This document shows, one piece after another, positions 1 to 10,697 of a DNA stretch of 64,000 nt; position 1 is the first letter of the stretch; every line of letters starts with the position of its first letter. The notes under the pieces were generated by a model that saw only the letters and a program-made list of their open reading frames with translations, was not told where the DNA came from and ran no database searches. Origin of the DNA: Saxidomus purpurata (lineage: Eukaryota > Mollusca > Bivalvia > Venerida > Veneridae); contig JAFMSR010000013.1 in the NCBI GenBank assembly GCA_022818135.1, positions 29,363,081 through 29,427,080 of the forward strand, read 5' to 3'. A program made the translations under genes and the position numbers.

Positions 1-51
1 TCAAAGACGGTATGCAAGAAAATGTTTCTTCCGTGAAATACTTGGTTTAGA

Positions 52-553
<502 letters not shown>

Positions 554-556
<3 letters not shown>

Positions 557-653
557 TCGAAATATCCGTCACTTCGGGTAACGGTTTCGCGGGATCTCGG
601 CAGAGCCTCGTTCCCGCCAAAACAGTTACCATTAGTGACGGATATTTCGATCT
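554..653. repeat. 100-bp hairpin (inverted repeat)
   Basis: agatcgaaatatccgtcac at 554-572 is the exact reverse complement of 635-653. Similarity continues inward (gggtaacggttt against aaaacagttacc, cgcggga against tcccgcc) to a loop around ctcggcagagcctcg. The whole 100 bases would fold into one long stem. A similar loop sequence (ggcggagcctcg) sits at the centre of an unrelated palindrome near 31775. Confidence 0.85.
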
Positions 654-685
654 GAACCTCGTGCTCATATAAGAAATTAATACTA

Positions 686-1463
686 TGTTCTGCTTATATC
701 TCAACTAATTTTTGTTCCGGGTCTAATTTTATTCTTATTAGTCAAAAGCCTCCTTCAATAAAGACTTGAAAATATTCCCAAGCGGTTGTCACCAATTTTC
801 GTAATTCACATATTACTTTGCTTCAAACTACATGACGGATGGTGCACACATTTGAAACATCTACGTCACTAACTGAAACATCCAGATACATCTGCAAACT
901 ATTGACATATATGAAACACATAGAAAAACGTGAAAGCCCTTGCCAAATATTGTCTTGTATGGAATTGCACTATCCAGTTATGTCATTCATGTCTTAATAA
1001 CGAATAATTAACCTTAATAATAGCCCATATTTATTTTTTCAAAACAGCATTAAGTAACAACTGCGTATAACAATTTCAAATACCAACGCACAGCGATATC
1101 GTTTCTCATACAGCTATGCCTTGCACAGCAATCAGTTTTGTTACAGATATAATTAATGAAAATATGTTCCCTACAATCTATTCTCATAGAAATCAATTAT
1201 TTCCGATTACCGGAATGACATTTAAATAAATGGTATTTCTCAAGAGGTATGTACAGCATTGTCGGCTAAAGTAGAAATGCAATACCTTTAATTTGAATTT
1301 ATTCAATACTAACTATTTGGTTTCATATTTCTTTTCTAATTAGAAAGGTTGAGCAATCGTTATGTTTATAGAAATGCTCGTCGAACTGCTTAATAATGTT
1401 TACCTCATTTGGGAAATTTGAAATATAATGGCTACTCAAAATAAGTTTCACGTAAAACGTACT
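686..1463. other. No gene seen
   Basis: AT-rich sequence without a credible open frame, splice-flanked exon or repeat partner elsewhere in the window. Confidence 0.6.
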
Positions 1464-2641
1464 TAGAGGGGCATCCCCTTACATCGAGCAGGTTTTTGTC
1501 CAAACTTTAAAGAGATATAACCGCTAAAAGTGACCATCATAATCAGTGTTTTATCCGCAAAGAATAATAAGCATTGCCATAGTTATAACCTAAAAAATAA
1601 TTATCTGTATGACAGTTTAATTCACATAGAATATAAAGGAAATCTGTAAGAAAAAAAAAAAAAAATAATAATAATATCAAACAGGGAATGCCACGTACCA
1701 AAAACGCAGCCTCCCCAAAACGAGCCCCACAGCACCCAGAATCTGTAAGAATCTTTTTTGACTTTCCTTCTTTACTTTTCAAATTTGTTACCATGTTTAA
1801 TGAAAATTATTATTTATAAGGAGAGAGTTTATAAATAATTAATAAATAATTTTATAGGCCCTGTGTATTTTATATACACCGATACTTTTTGATTGGTCTA
1901 GACACTTATGTACGGAAACGTATATTGACCCCCTTTATATATATAAATTAAGTTAGTAAAACACATTCTTTTTCTAATTTGAGCCTATATATAAGTTTCA
2001 AATTATTTGCCGTTCTATCTAAGAACGAATATACAAAGTTCTGATTTACTGTAGTTAATTTGTGTTTAAATTAAGAAATATGTTTTTATCAGTCATTCAT
2101 ACTCTTTTTACCAATTTTATTGTAGTAGATCTACATAGTGAAAAGTTATGATTCATTTATGCTGAAATGTATGTAAACTTAAAAGTGGAGGAAGTTAAAA
2201 GTGAGGGAGAAATATTTCTTTGTGTTTTCTGTCACTTTTATTCTGGCAGGAAATATTCAACTCATTAGTTAAGTACAATGTGTCAAATATGTTCCAAAAA
2301 TTTATATTTGCTGACGAAAAATATCACCAACTGCAATACATTTTATAACATTCATCTACAAAACATAACAACCAGCACAAATATCTCGTAGTCTCCCTTA
2401 TGTTATACTTCAACAGGTTATTTAGTCAGAAGTATTTGATGACTTATATAATACACACATATCTTGATAACTTAAGCAAATGTAGAAAATATATAAAGGG
2501 GTTCAATATACGTTTTCGTAGATTTTACCGATGATGACAGGAATGTATAGCTTTAACTTTTAAGTAAAGTAATAATACTATTATTTCTGCTTTTGAAGTT
2601 ATTTAATTAGATACCAGTTTTAGGGAGTGTCTCTTTAAAGA
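1464..2641. mobile_element. Possible MITE of the GGGGCATTCCCT-ended family, with a retroposon inside
   Basis: The left end (ttagaggggcatcccctta, then gagcaggttt) resembles the ends at 11190 and 40733. The right end at 2520-2641 (accgatgatgacaggaatg, gcttttgaagttattt, tttagggagtgtctcttt) closely matches those at 11975-12092, 40913-41024 and 62585-62722. The middle is diverged and has no coding potential. It contains the small retroposon at 1651-1739. Assigning the left end to the same copy as the right end is an inference. Confidence 0.4.
1641..1749 (-). mobile_element. Retroposon fragment with 10-bp target-site duplication
   Basis: AATCTGTAAG occurs at 1641-1650 and again at 1740-1749. Between them is an A-rich stretch followed by the reverse complement of the conserved 75-bp 3' region of the element at 52-556. 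In the element's own sense it is 5'-truncated and ends in attattatt plus T(n). The duplication supports insertion as a unit. Confidence 0.7.
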
Positions 2642-2659
2642 AAGAGGGAAGTTACTATC

Positions 2660-3380
2660 TATTGCATATAATACCGCCATTTTTAGCTTTACATGTACCC
2701 GTTTCATTTGCTTGTTCTTGTTATCATACACATGCTTTTAAAGTATTCATATTTCACGAAACGATATCAGTGTTAATGTGCGTGCTGTTTATTCAGAAAT
2801 CTCTAATGGCTTTAAGTAATACCATTGTCAGAACCAATGTGATTGCTCTTTAAACATGCCGACGAACATGAAATATTCGCCTACCATTATAATTAAACCA
2901 ACAGCACGTTTCAGTTCATTGTTTTTTTTCCATGGATATGTCAACTCCTCTTGTAGCTAGAAACAGCAGAACTGTGTAAAAATGATTTGAAAATACATCC
3001 CCCATGACGCAGTCCTTGTTAATTATGTGTGACTTGTTAAATCCAAGCAAGGCTGTTAAACATCACGCAGTTGTTTTGATTGCTGATCTACAAATTACTC
3101 AACTATAGACATGCTATAGCAATAACCTGAAGATGTCTTTTAAATGTCATCCTAAAATCAATATTTTTTTCATTTCCTTGAAACGAACAAGATCAGAGAT
3201 TGTCTAAATTGCACTATGATAAAATGTGAAAGTGACACCGGAAATACGTTCATTTGCTTCCGGAAAATTACATGTTTCCGGACATTAATTTCAAAGTACA
3301 CAACATAGAACACTAAAGTTATTACGTTTTGATGATAAAGACTCTCGATTCATTGATCTTTGTGTGTTGTTACGTAGCTA
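2660..3380 (+). repeat. Duplicated 720-bp block, copy A, with CCGGAA motif cluster
   Basis: The block aligns along its length with 14900-15600 and 18440-19180, all in the same orientation. Shared landmarks are attcatatttcacgaaacga near the left, aagctgttaaac/cagttgtttt-like words in the middle and a strongly conserved stretch at 3218-3310. That stretch holds four CCGGAA/TTCCGG motifs (caccggaaata, cttccggaaaa, gtttccggac). No open frame is conserved among the copies, so this looks like a non-coding duplicated segment or an old element. Confidence 0.75.
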
Positions 3381-3899
3381 TCGCTGTACATGAGCAAGTT
3401 CGAGCATGATTTTACTCACCTTTAAGCTATAGCAAATTAATAAATAAAAAAGGGAACATTTGCTTTACATTTGTTCTATGGTGCTTTAATTCTAAATCCG
3501 TTTCCTTATTCAAGAAATAAATAATCTGAAAAACGTAATCAAAGGTTAATGTACACGAAATACTGTACACACGGATCAGTGCAGAGGAAGTGACGTCATT
3601 CAGCGTTCCGGGAAGTACTATACAATATTTCTGATAAATAACAATGTGCAATATGTCGAAAGATATTTTTTCTGGGTACTATATTTGTACATTGTTTTCT
3701 TAATTATGTGAAACTTGGTGGGTACATTGCTGTTTGGTGCATCAGATATCTTGACTGATATGTCCACACTACTCATTTCAGATAACGTTTTCCTTATTAA
3801 CATCTTATCTGAACGTTCTCCTCGACGTTCTTCCAAAATGTAAATAAAATCAAGATCTGAATTAAAGCACGATAAGACGAGTTCTTTGCACTATGCTTA
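3381..3899. other. No gene seen; one CRE-like site
   Basis: No credible coding sequence. TGACGTCA, the consensus CREB/ATF site, occurs near 3591-3598; by itself it is weak evidence of regulation. Confidence 0.5.
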
Positions 3900-5325
3900 G
3901 TGCCCATTTATCACGTGCCCGAGACAGTGGCTTGGTGTGTGTCTGAAATTTCTGATGCTATTTGTTTTTCAATTTCTTCTATGGTATGATAGCCAATTGA
4001 ATGACCAAATTTGCTCAAGACTTCAATGACTTTTCTGCTGCCAGTTAAACTTTTAATTTCGATACCCAATGTGATGTGCTTTCCTGGTTTTACTCTTCCA
4101 CTTGTAACATTAAATACAACATCATCACTTGTGCTTCTAACAAGCATTTCTAGTTTGTCTTGTTTATTATTTCTCCCATACAGTACGTTGAAAAATTCTT
4201 AAAATTCTTCTAACTCTCGTGGTGTAGTATTCTAACCAGTAGTTAATACATCTTCAGTGAGCGGAGTTTGAAGTTCAGTAACTTTGATAGCATTTGTTCG
4301 GGTCAGTGTTCTTAAAAATGGGCTGTTTCTTTCACAAGACTACAGTCAAAATTTGCTCTAATTTTAGCAGTTTCATCTGTCAATGTTCTGTTACAAAGAA
4401 TAAGATCTTCTTTGTTACTAGATTTATAAATCCTCTAGTCCGTTGGGAATTCTCGTACAAGTTTCTCACATAAATACTGACATCTATAATACTGCTCATC
4501 AGTTTCATTTTTCTTAGACAAATAACGTTCATAATTATGAGGATGCCATTTTTTCTGATCCTAAATTATCAACAAAAAAACAAAAATAATATCAAACAGG
4601 GAATGCCACGTACCAAAAACGCAGCCTCACACACATTCATGTACACACACAAACATACAAGTCTGTTTGACGTACAATTTCTAATTTTCATATGCATAGT
4701 TATTTTCTTCTGTGTCAATTGTCTGTTCATGTTTAGTACTCATCCTTTCACTTTTTTTGCAATAAGCATTTCTACAATAATGATGGAATTTTGCTTCTTT
4801 TGCTACGAGATCTTGTCCTGAAATGTTTGCGAGCATGTCATTATCTTTAAGTTTCTTTCCTGCTTCATATATTTTATCTGCACTAGACTTTGTTTCAATT
4901 GTCCCGAGCTTTTCATATTTACCTTTATCCCTATTTCAAGCATCTCCACAGAACAAACATACAGGCTTAAACACACCAGAACCATTGGAACCTAGATGGT
5001 TTACTTCACTTCTCGTTTTATGTGTATGTTCAATACAGGTATCTTTTACACCAGTTTCATATTTGTTCATATGTTTTGATAAATTTGCGGAATCTTTGTA
5101 GCAACTAGAATGATATAAAAGATTGGGAGTAAAGCTGTTTGGTACAGAAATATTAAAGACCTTTGAAGATTTAAATTGACTTTATCTGAGTTTTTCAACT
5201 TGTTTCACATTAGACCATGTCTGTTCAGTAAATACTTTTAATGGCTCCGACAATCTGGCTTTGTCTGCAGAATCTAAATACAGTATGCACTTTTTACAAT
5301 CACTCATCATTGCATCTCTGAAAGT
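3900..5325 (-). pseudogene. Dead copy of a multi-copy, cysteine/histidine-rich gene family of unknown function
   Basis: Read on the minus strand, a 3' splice site (actttcag) precedes an ATG near 5310. A frame then runs for about 200 codons with in-frame TAA and TGA stops. It contains the words SDCKKCILYLDSADKARL, FTEQTWSNV, YHSSCYKD, PVCLFCGDA, ISGQDLVAKEAKFHHYC and RNAYCKK. After an interruption by a retroposon fragment (4575-4632) and frame breaks, a further open piece at 4147-3911 carries GRVKPGKHITLGIEIKSLTG and EVLSKFGHSIGYHT. From memory of the family, this order (FTQQTW, YHxxCY, CxFC, LVAxEAxYHxxC, LTGSxKVIExLxxxGHxxxYH) is that of a large unnamed gene family repeated in molluscs and cnidarians, probably spread with mobile elements. 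Stops, frameshifts and an insertion make this copy non-functional. The family assignment is by motif only and was not searched. Confidence 0.6.
4575..4632 (-). mobile_element. 5'-truncated retroposon fragment inside the pseudogene
   Basis: In reverse complement it reads gaggctgcgtttttggtacg through to ccctgtttgatattatttttg, matching the 3' 50 bases of the element at 52-556. A CA-rich stretch (cacacacattcatgtacacac) abuts its truncated end, recalling the TG tract in the longer copy. It interrupts the minus-strand pseudogene. Confidence 0.65.
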
Positions 5326-5494
5326 AAAGTCATAAATCTGCAACTACACTGCAATTGTCAGCACTAAAATTTATTTAAAATGTGAACTATGATATAGTAA
5401 ATAGTGTTTTAAATATCAAAATTATAATCTAGACTTAAACTTTACTTTGTTTTTCAAAATTTTGAATTTGGAAAAAGGATTCAAATTTCTTTTA
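5326..5494. other. No gene seen
   Basis: Short AT-rich spacer between the pseudogene and the next retroposon fragment. Confidence 0.5.
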
Positions 5495-5580
5495 ATCTTC
5501 TGGGTGCTGTGGGGCTCGTTTTGGGGAGGCTGCGTTTTTGGTACGTGGCTTTCCCTGTTTGATATTATTTTTGTTTTTTC
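5495..5580 (+). mobile_element. 5'-truncated retroposon fragment
   Basis: cttctgggtgctgtggggct through ccctgtttgatattatt and a T-rich tail, on the plus strand. It nearly matches the end of the element at 52-556. No clear target duplication is visible around this copy. Confidence 0.65.
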
Positions 5581-6044
5581 TGTTGCACATTTTATAATAT
5601 AGGACAGTTGCAAACTACTTTACTTAAGTAGCAGCAGACCTATAAAATCGTAAACTTATCTACAATAAACAAATCACAAAATTTATGATATTTAAATCTT
5701 TACATTTATATGTCTGTAGTTTTTTGTTGGACGTCATCAGTATAAGCTTTCTGGTCACATAATGGTCCTTCTGGTGCCATACATTAACTTCATTTCAAGT
5801 CTGTAAATTTAGAACATTTTTGTCATCATGTGTACTGTAAAATTATAATAAATCACATCTTAAATGATGAAATGACCAAACAATTCTTGACTCTGAATGA
5901 TTATTGTTTTAAAATGTTATATGGTGTGCACAAAAGCAATGTTTTCAAAAAAGTCAAACAAAAGATTGGCAATCATGAAATACTTATTTTATATCGTGTT
6001 TACTGTTAAATATCTATCAAATTTGTAAGATGTCAATAGCATTA
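5581..6044. other. No gene seen
   Basis: AT-rich sequence without coding features. Confidence 0.5.
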
Positions 6045-6122
6045 ATGCCACTCCAGTCACATCATGCCACTCCAGTCACATCATGCCACTCCAGTCACAT
6101 CATGCCACTCCAGTCACATCAT
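6045..6122. repeat. 20-bp tandem repeat, four copies
   Basis: The unit catgccactccagtcacat (plus a flanking base) is repeated about four times with almost no change, in otherwise unique sequence. Confidence 0.93.
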
Positions 6123-6632
6123 GGTTAAGTGATTCCTTACATCTACTGTACTGCAATCCTGTAAATTGAAAACAAATGTGTAATACTGTAATACTTGTAA
6201 ACTATGACAATACTTTATGTTGAATATGTTTCCCTAAAACAGTGAATATAAGTGCATCCATCCAAAGATTATTTAGAATCTACTCTTTAGGTGTATGTAG
6301 AATTACAATTCAGTATTGAGATTGAAATGAAATTCGACATTTACCAAACTGTATTACGTCATCAAGTGAAGGTCAAGGATAGAAAATTTGAACTTCTCCT
6401 GTATTTTTGATAAATATTTTCATGACAACATAAAAAATAACAGAATTAACATTTTGAAATGAAAGGACACTAAAAAATGTATGAACAAATTGTGTTGGTC
6501 TTTTTTCTCCAGTTTACCCCACCCACCATTGAAAGAGAACAAAAATAATTATTTCCCTTGAGGACTCTCGCACCCACCCCGAAACAGTTTTCTTTCAATG
6601 GTCATTAGATGTTTTAAAATGAAATTTGTAAC
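6123..6632. other. No gene seen
   Basis: Nothing recognised; this is the left flank of the fold-back element. Confidence 0.5.
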
Positions 6633-6640
6633 TAGCATAT

Positions 6641-6757
6641 TATGGTGGCATATTTCTGCCACCACATAACCACTTAATTATCACGTTATATAACTAGTTA
6701 GTCACTTAATTATCATGATAAATATCTGATTTTTTATATAAACAGATACTTACGAAG
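6641..6757 (+). repeat. Left terminal inverted repeat of the fold-back element
   Basis: Inverted match to 9340-9472. The terminus itself can fold (ggtggca ... tgccacc at 6644-6663). The inner part contains taactagttagtcacttaat-like sequence, which is also the core of array B. This suggests that the array was amplified from the terminal repeat. Confidence 0.85.
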
Positions 6758-8457
6758 TTGAAAATTCAAAATACTAAGTTGAAAATTCAAGATACTAAGT
6801 TGAAAATTCAAGATACTAAGTTGAATATTCAAGATACTAAGTTGAATATTCAACTTACTAAGTTGAATATTCAAGAAACTAAGTTGAAAATTCAACTTAG
6901 TAAGTTGAATATTCAAGATACTAAGTTGAATATTCAACTTACTAAGTTGAAAATTCAAGATACTAAGTTGAAAATTCAACTTACTAAGTTGAAAATTCAA
7001 GTTACTGATTTTAATACTTAGTATCTTGAATTTTCAACTTAGTAAGTTGAATTTTCAACTTAGTATCTTGAATATTCAACTTAGAAAGTTGAATTTTCAA
7101 CTTAGTATCTTGAATTTTCAACTTAGTATCTTGAATATTCAACTTAGTAAGTTGAATATTCAACTTAGTAAGTTGAATATTCAACTTAGTATCTTGAATA
7201 TTCAACTTAGTAAGTTGAATTTTCAACTTAGTATCTTGAATATTCAACTTAGTATCTTGAATATTCAAATTTTCAACTTAGTATCTTGAATATTCAACTT
7301 AGTAAGTTGAATATTCAACTTAGTAAGTTGAATATTCAACTTAGTATCTTGAATATTCAACTTAGTAAGTTGAATTTTCAACTTAGTATCTTGAATATTC
7401 AACTTAGTATCTTGAATATTCAACTTACTAGTTGAATATTCAAGATACTAAGTTGAAAATTCAACATACTAAGTTGAAAATTCAACTTACTAAGTTGAAT
7501 ATTCAAGATACTAAGTTGAATATTCAACTTACTAAGTTGAATATTCAACTTAGTAAATTGAATTTTCAACTTAGTATCTTGAATATTCAACTTACTAAGT
7601 TGTGAATATTCAAGATACTAAGCATCTTGAATATTCAACTTAGTATCTTGAATATTCAACTTACTAAGTTGAATATTCAAGATACTAAGTTGAAAATTCA
7701 AGATACTAAGTTGAAAATTCAACTTACTAAGTTGAAAATTCAACTTACGAAGTTGAAAATTCAAGATACTAAGTTGAAAATTCAAGATACTAAGTTGAAA
7801 ATTCAACTTACTGAGATACTAAGTTGAAAATTCAACTTACTAAGTTGAAAATTCAAGTTACTGATTTTAATACTTAGTATCTTGAATTTTCAACTTAGTA
7901 AGTTGAATTTTCAACTTAGTATCTTGAATATTCAACTTAGTATCTTGAATTTTCAACTTAGTAAGTTGAATATTCAACTTAGTATCTTGAATTTTCAACT
8001 TAGTAAAATTCAACTTAGTATCTTGAATATGCTTAGTAAGTTGAATATTCAAGATACTAAGTTGAAAATTCAAGATACTAAGTTGAAAATTCAACTTACT
8101 AAGTTGAATATTCAAGATACTAAGTTGAAAATTCAACTTACTAAGTTGAAAATTCAAGATACTAAGTATTAAAATCAGTAAGTATCTTGAATATTCAACT
8201 TACTAAGTTGAATTTTCAACTTAGTATCTTGAATATTCAACTTAGTAAGTTGAATATTCAACTTAGTATCTTGAATATTCAACTTAGTATCTTGAATTTT
8301 CAACTTAGTATCTTGAATTTTTAACTTCGTAAGTTGAATTTTCAACTTAGTAAGTTGAATATTCAACTTAGTATCTTGAATATTCAACTTAGTAAGATGA
8401 ATTTTCAACTTAGTATCTTGAATATTCAACTTACTATCTTGAATTTTCAACTTAGTT
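6758..8457. repeat. Array A: 21-bp palindromic minisatellite, both orientations
   Basis: About 80 units of the form CTTAGTA-(TC or AG)-TTGAAT-(A or T)-TTCAA. The array switches strand several times, at spacers containing ctgattttaatacttag or its reverse complement (near 7005-7020, 7855-7872 and 8162-8180). TTGAATATTCAA is a perfect 12-bp palindrome, and AACTTAGTAAGTT is nearly one. Because 21 is a multiple of three, both strands stay open over long stretches and give spurious repeats such as KLNIQ. These are not genes. Confidence 0.95.
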
Positions 8458-8512
8458 ATGTTGAAAAAATCAATTAATAAACAAACAAAGTGGCACTATT
8501 GGGCTTCCGTAG

Positions 8513-9295
8513 CCAACAGATACCTACATAATGATATTGTAGATATCTATTAAGTGGTTAACGTGTTATGTAACTAGTTAGTGGGATAAGTATCGTGATA
8601 ATTATGTCGTTAACTAGTTAGTGAGATATGTATCGTGATAATTATGTCGTTAACTAGTTATGTAACTAGTTAGTCAGATAAATATCATGATAATTATGTC
8701 GTTAACTAGTTATGTAACTAGTTAATCAGATAATTATCGTGTTAATTATGTCACTAACTAGTTAATAAGTATCGTGATAATTATGTGGTTAACTAGTTAT
8801 GTAACTAGTTAATCACATAATTAACACGATAATTATGTGGTTAACTAGTTATGTAACTAGTTAGTCAGATAAGTATCGTGATAATTATGTCGTTAACTAG
8901 TTAGTGAGATAAGTATCGTGATAATTATGTGGTTAACTAGTTATGTAACTAGTTAGTCAGATAATTATCGTGTTAATTATGTGATTAACTACTAGTTAGT
9001 CAGATAATTATCGTGTTAATTATGTGATTAACTAGTTATGTAACTAGTTAATCACATAATTAACACGATAATTATCTGACTAACTAGTTACATAACTAGT
9101 TAACCAAATAATTATCACGATATTTATCTAACTAACTAGTTACATAACTAGTTAACCACATAATTATCACGATACTTATCTGATTAACTAGTTAACGACA
9201 TAATTATCACGATACTTATCTGACTAACTAGTTACATAACACGTTAACCACTTAATAGATATCTAAAATATCATTATGTAGGTATCTGTTGGCAG
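8513..9295. repeat. Array B: about 52-bp repeats rich in TAACTAGTTA, with inverted ends
   Basis: The ends (gccaacagatacctacataa at 8512-8531 and its complement near 9275-9295) are inverted repeats of about 75 bp. Between them, units combine taactagttatgtaactagt with gataattatgt-type spacers. They run in one direction to about 9055 and in the opposite direction after it. Short palindromes make up most of the sequence. No coding potential. Confidence 0.9.
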
Positions 9296-9339
9296 TAATG
9301 GGCAGTAACATACACTTTTTGTGTTGACATAAGTATCTG

Positions 9340-9472
9340 TTAACATAAAAATTAACGCGTTAATCAGATATTTATCATGATAATTAAGTGACTAACTAGT
9401 TAATATAACGTGATAACTAGTTAATATAACGTGATAATTAAGTGGTTATGTGGTGCCAGAAATATGCCACTT
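9340..9472 (-). repeat. Right terminal inverted repeat of the fold-back element
   Basis: Reverse complement of 6641-6757, with one extra internal duplication (taactagttaatataacgtg occurs twice near 9395-9430). It ends gccactt against the flanking TAGCATAT. Confidence 0.85.
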
Positions 9473-9480
9473 TAGCATAT

Positions 9481-10009
9481 AATTAGTTTTCTTTAAAACA
9501 GATAAAATTGTATTGGAAATTTGGTTTCATATCAGAAGTGATTGTTAAAAACCATTGCCAATACGATCCTTTCAAATAAACTAGTAAGCAGTGGATTCTG
9601 AGTTTCGGCGGGAAACCCCCATTGATAAGATGTCAACAAAACACAAATATGAGCGAAACTTCTAGAAATACATCTTTGGGGCTCAAATGAGGGATCTGAA
9701 GTGAACCAATAAAAAGTAATAAGAAAAAACATTGCTTTTTACATGTTTTGCATAAACTCAACATCAGCAGCTTAATATCACATTGAATTTGGAAAAAAAG
9801 ACTGTTTCACGTAAGGATTGTTGTTTGTAAACAAATTTCAAAGGTCAGACATGTGCAGTCAGAATTCTCGCGAAAAAGAATGAGAACAACAAATCATCCT
9901 CGAAATTCGGACAGTCTCGACTTTAGGACAATGGAGGATATGTGTACAGCCAGTAACAAAAATCCTTTGCAAGAATTGTCAGGTACTAGTATTATTTCAT
10001 TTATCCCGG
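9481..10009. other. No gene seen
   Basis: Right flank of the fold-back element. No repeat partner or coding sequence recognised. Confidence 0.5.
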
Positions 10010-10697
10010 GAAGGGGTAATTTTGCCTAGGGGTCATGATTTGAACAATCTTGGTAGAGGTCCACTAGACAAAGATACATGCTAAATATCTAAGTTCAAGG
10101 CCTTGTGGTTTCAGAGGAGAAGATTTTTTAAGATTTTCCTTTATAAGCCTATGTTAAACCAAGTGAATCCCCTGGCGAAATCAATTTTGACCCGGGGGGG
10201 CTAATAATTTGAACAATCTTGGTAGAGGTCCACTACACAATGCCACATGATAAATATCTAAGCTCTAGGCCTTGTGGTTTCAGAGAAGATTTTTTAAGTT
10301 TTTCCTATAAAGCCTATGTAAAACCAAGTGACCCCCTGGCAGGGTCAATTTTGACCCGGGGCTCATAATTTGAACAATCTTGGTAGAGGTCTACTAGACA
10401 ATGCCACATGCTAAATATCTAAGCTCTAAGCCTTGTGGTTCAAGAAAAGATTTTTTAAAGTTTTTCCTATTCATTGCCATAGCAACCAGAGTTCTGCATT
10501 GAATGACATTTCTTGAACAACCTTGATAAAGCTTTATGCAAGGAACATCCCTGCAAAGTTTCATCAACATTGGCCCAGTGGTTTCAGAGGAGATGTCGTT
10601 TGAAGGAAATTGTGGACGGACGGACAGACGTACGACGGACCCCGGACAGAGAGTGATCCTAATAGATTACTCTGGCACTTTGTGCCAGCTGAGCTAA
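10010..10697 (-). mobile_element. Interspersed repeat with internal 160-170-bp tandem units
   Basis: Three successive units begin near 10037, 10207 and 10367 (aatttgaacaatcttggtag, then taaatatctaag, ccttgtggttt and ttttgaccc). They are followed by gtttcatcaacattggccca, a cggacggacagacg run and ggcactttgtgccagctgag at the right end. The right end is the reverse complement of the left end of the copy at 19942. Related sequence occurs at 56160-56260. No open frame. Non-autonomous elements with internal tandem repeats are common in bivalves. Confidence 0.7.

Larger units (their letters stand above)
6641..9472. mobile_element. 2.8-kb fold-back transposon built of palindromic tandem repeats
   Basis: TAGCATAT occurs at 6633-6640 and 9473-9480, immediately outside an inverted repeat. 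The left end 6641-6757 and the reverse complement of 9340-9472 share ggtggcatatttctg, accacataaccacttaatta, tcacgttata, ttatcatgataaatatctga and aacagatactta. Inside lie array A (21-bp units, 6758-8457), a spacer, array B (about 52-bp units, 8513-9295) with its own 75-bp inverted ends, and a second spacer. No transposase is encoded. The 8-bp duplication fits hAT-like or P-like elements, and the structure recalls FB and Galileo fold-back elements. The superfamily is unresolved. Confidence 0.85.

Noticed and set aside
6734..8450. Long open frames on both strands encoding repeats such as KLNIQDTKLNIQ, looking like a coiled-coil or fibrous protein
   Set aside because: They result from a 21-bp tandem repeat (a multiple of three) and occur on both strands. 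They have no start context, no unique flank, and break wherever the array switches orientation.
6758..9295. CRISPR array, because of many short palindromic repeats
   Set aside because: Units are contiguous without unique spacers, the setting is a eukaryotic genome, and no cas genes are present.
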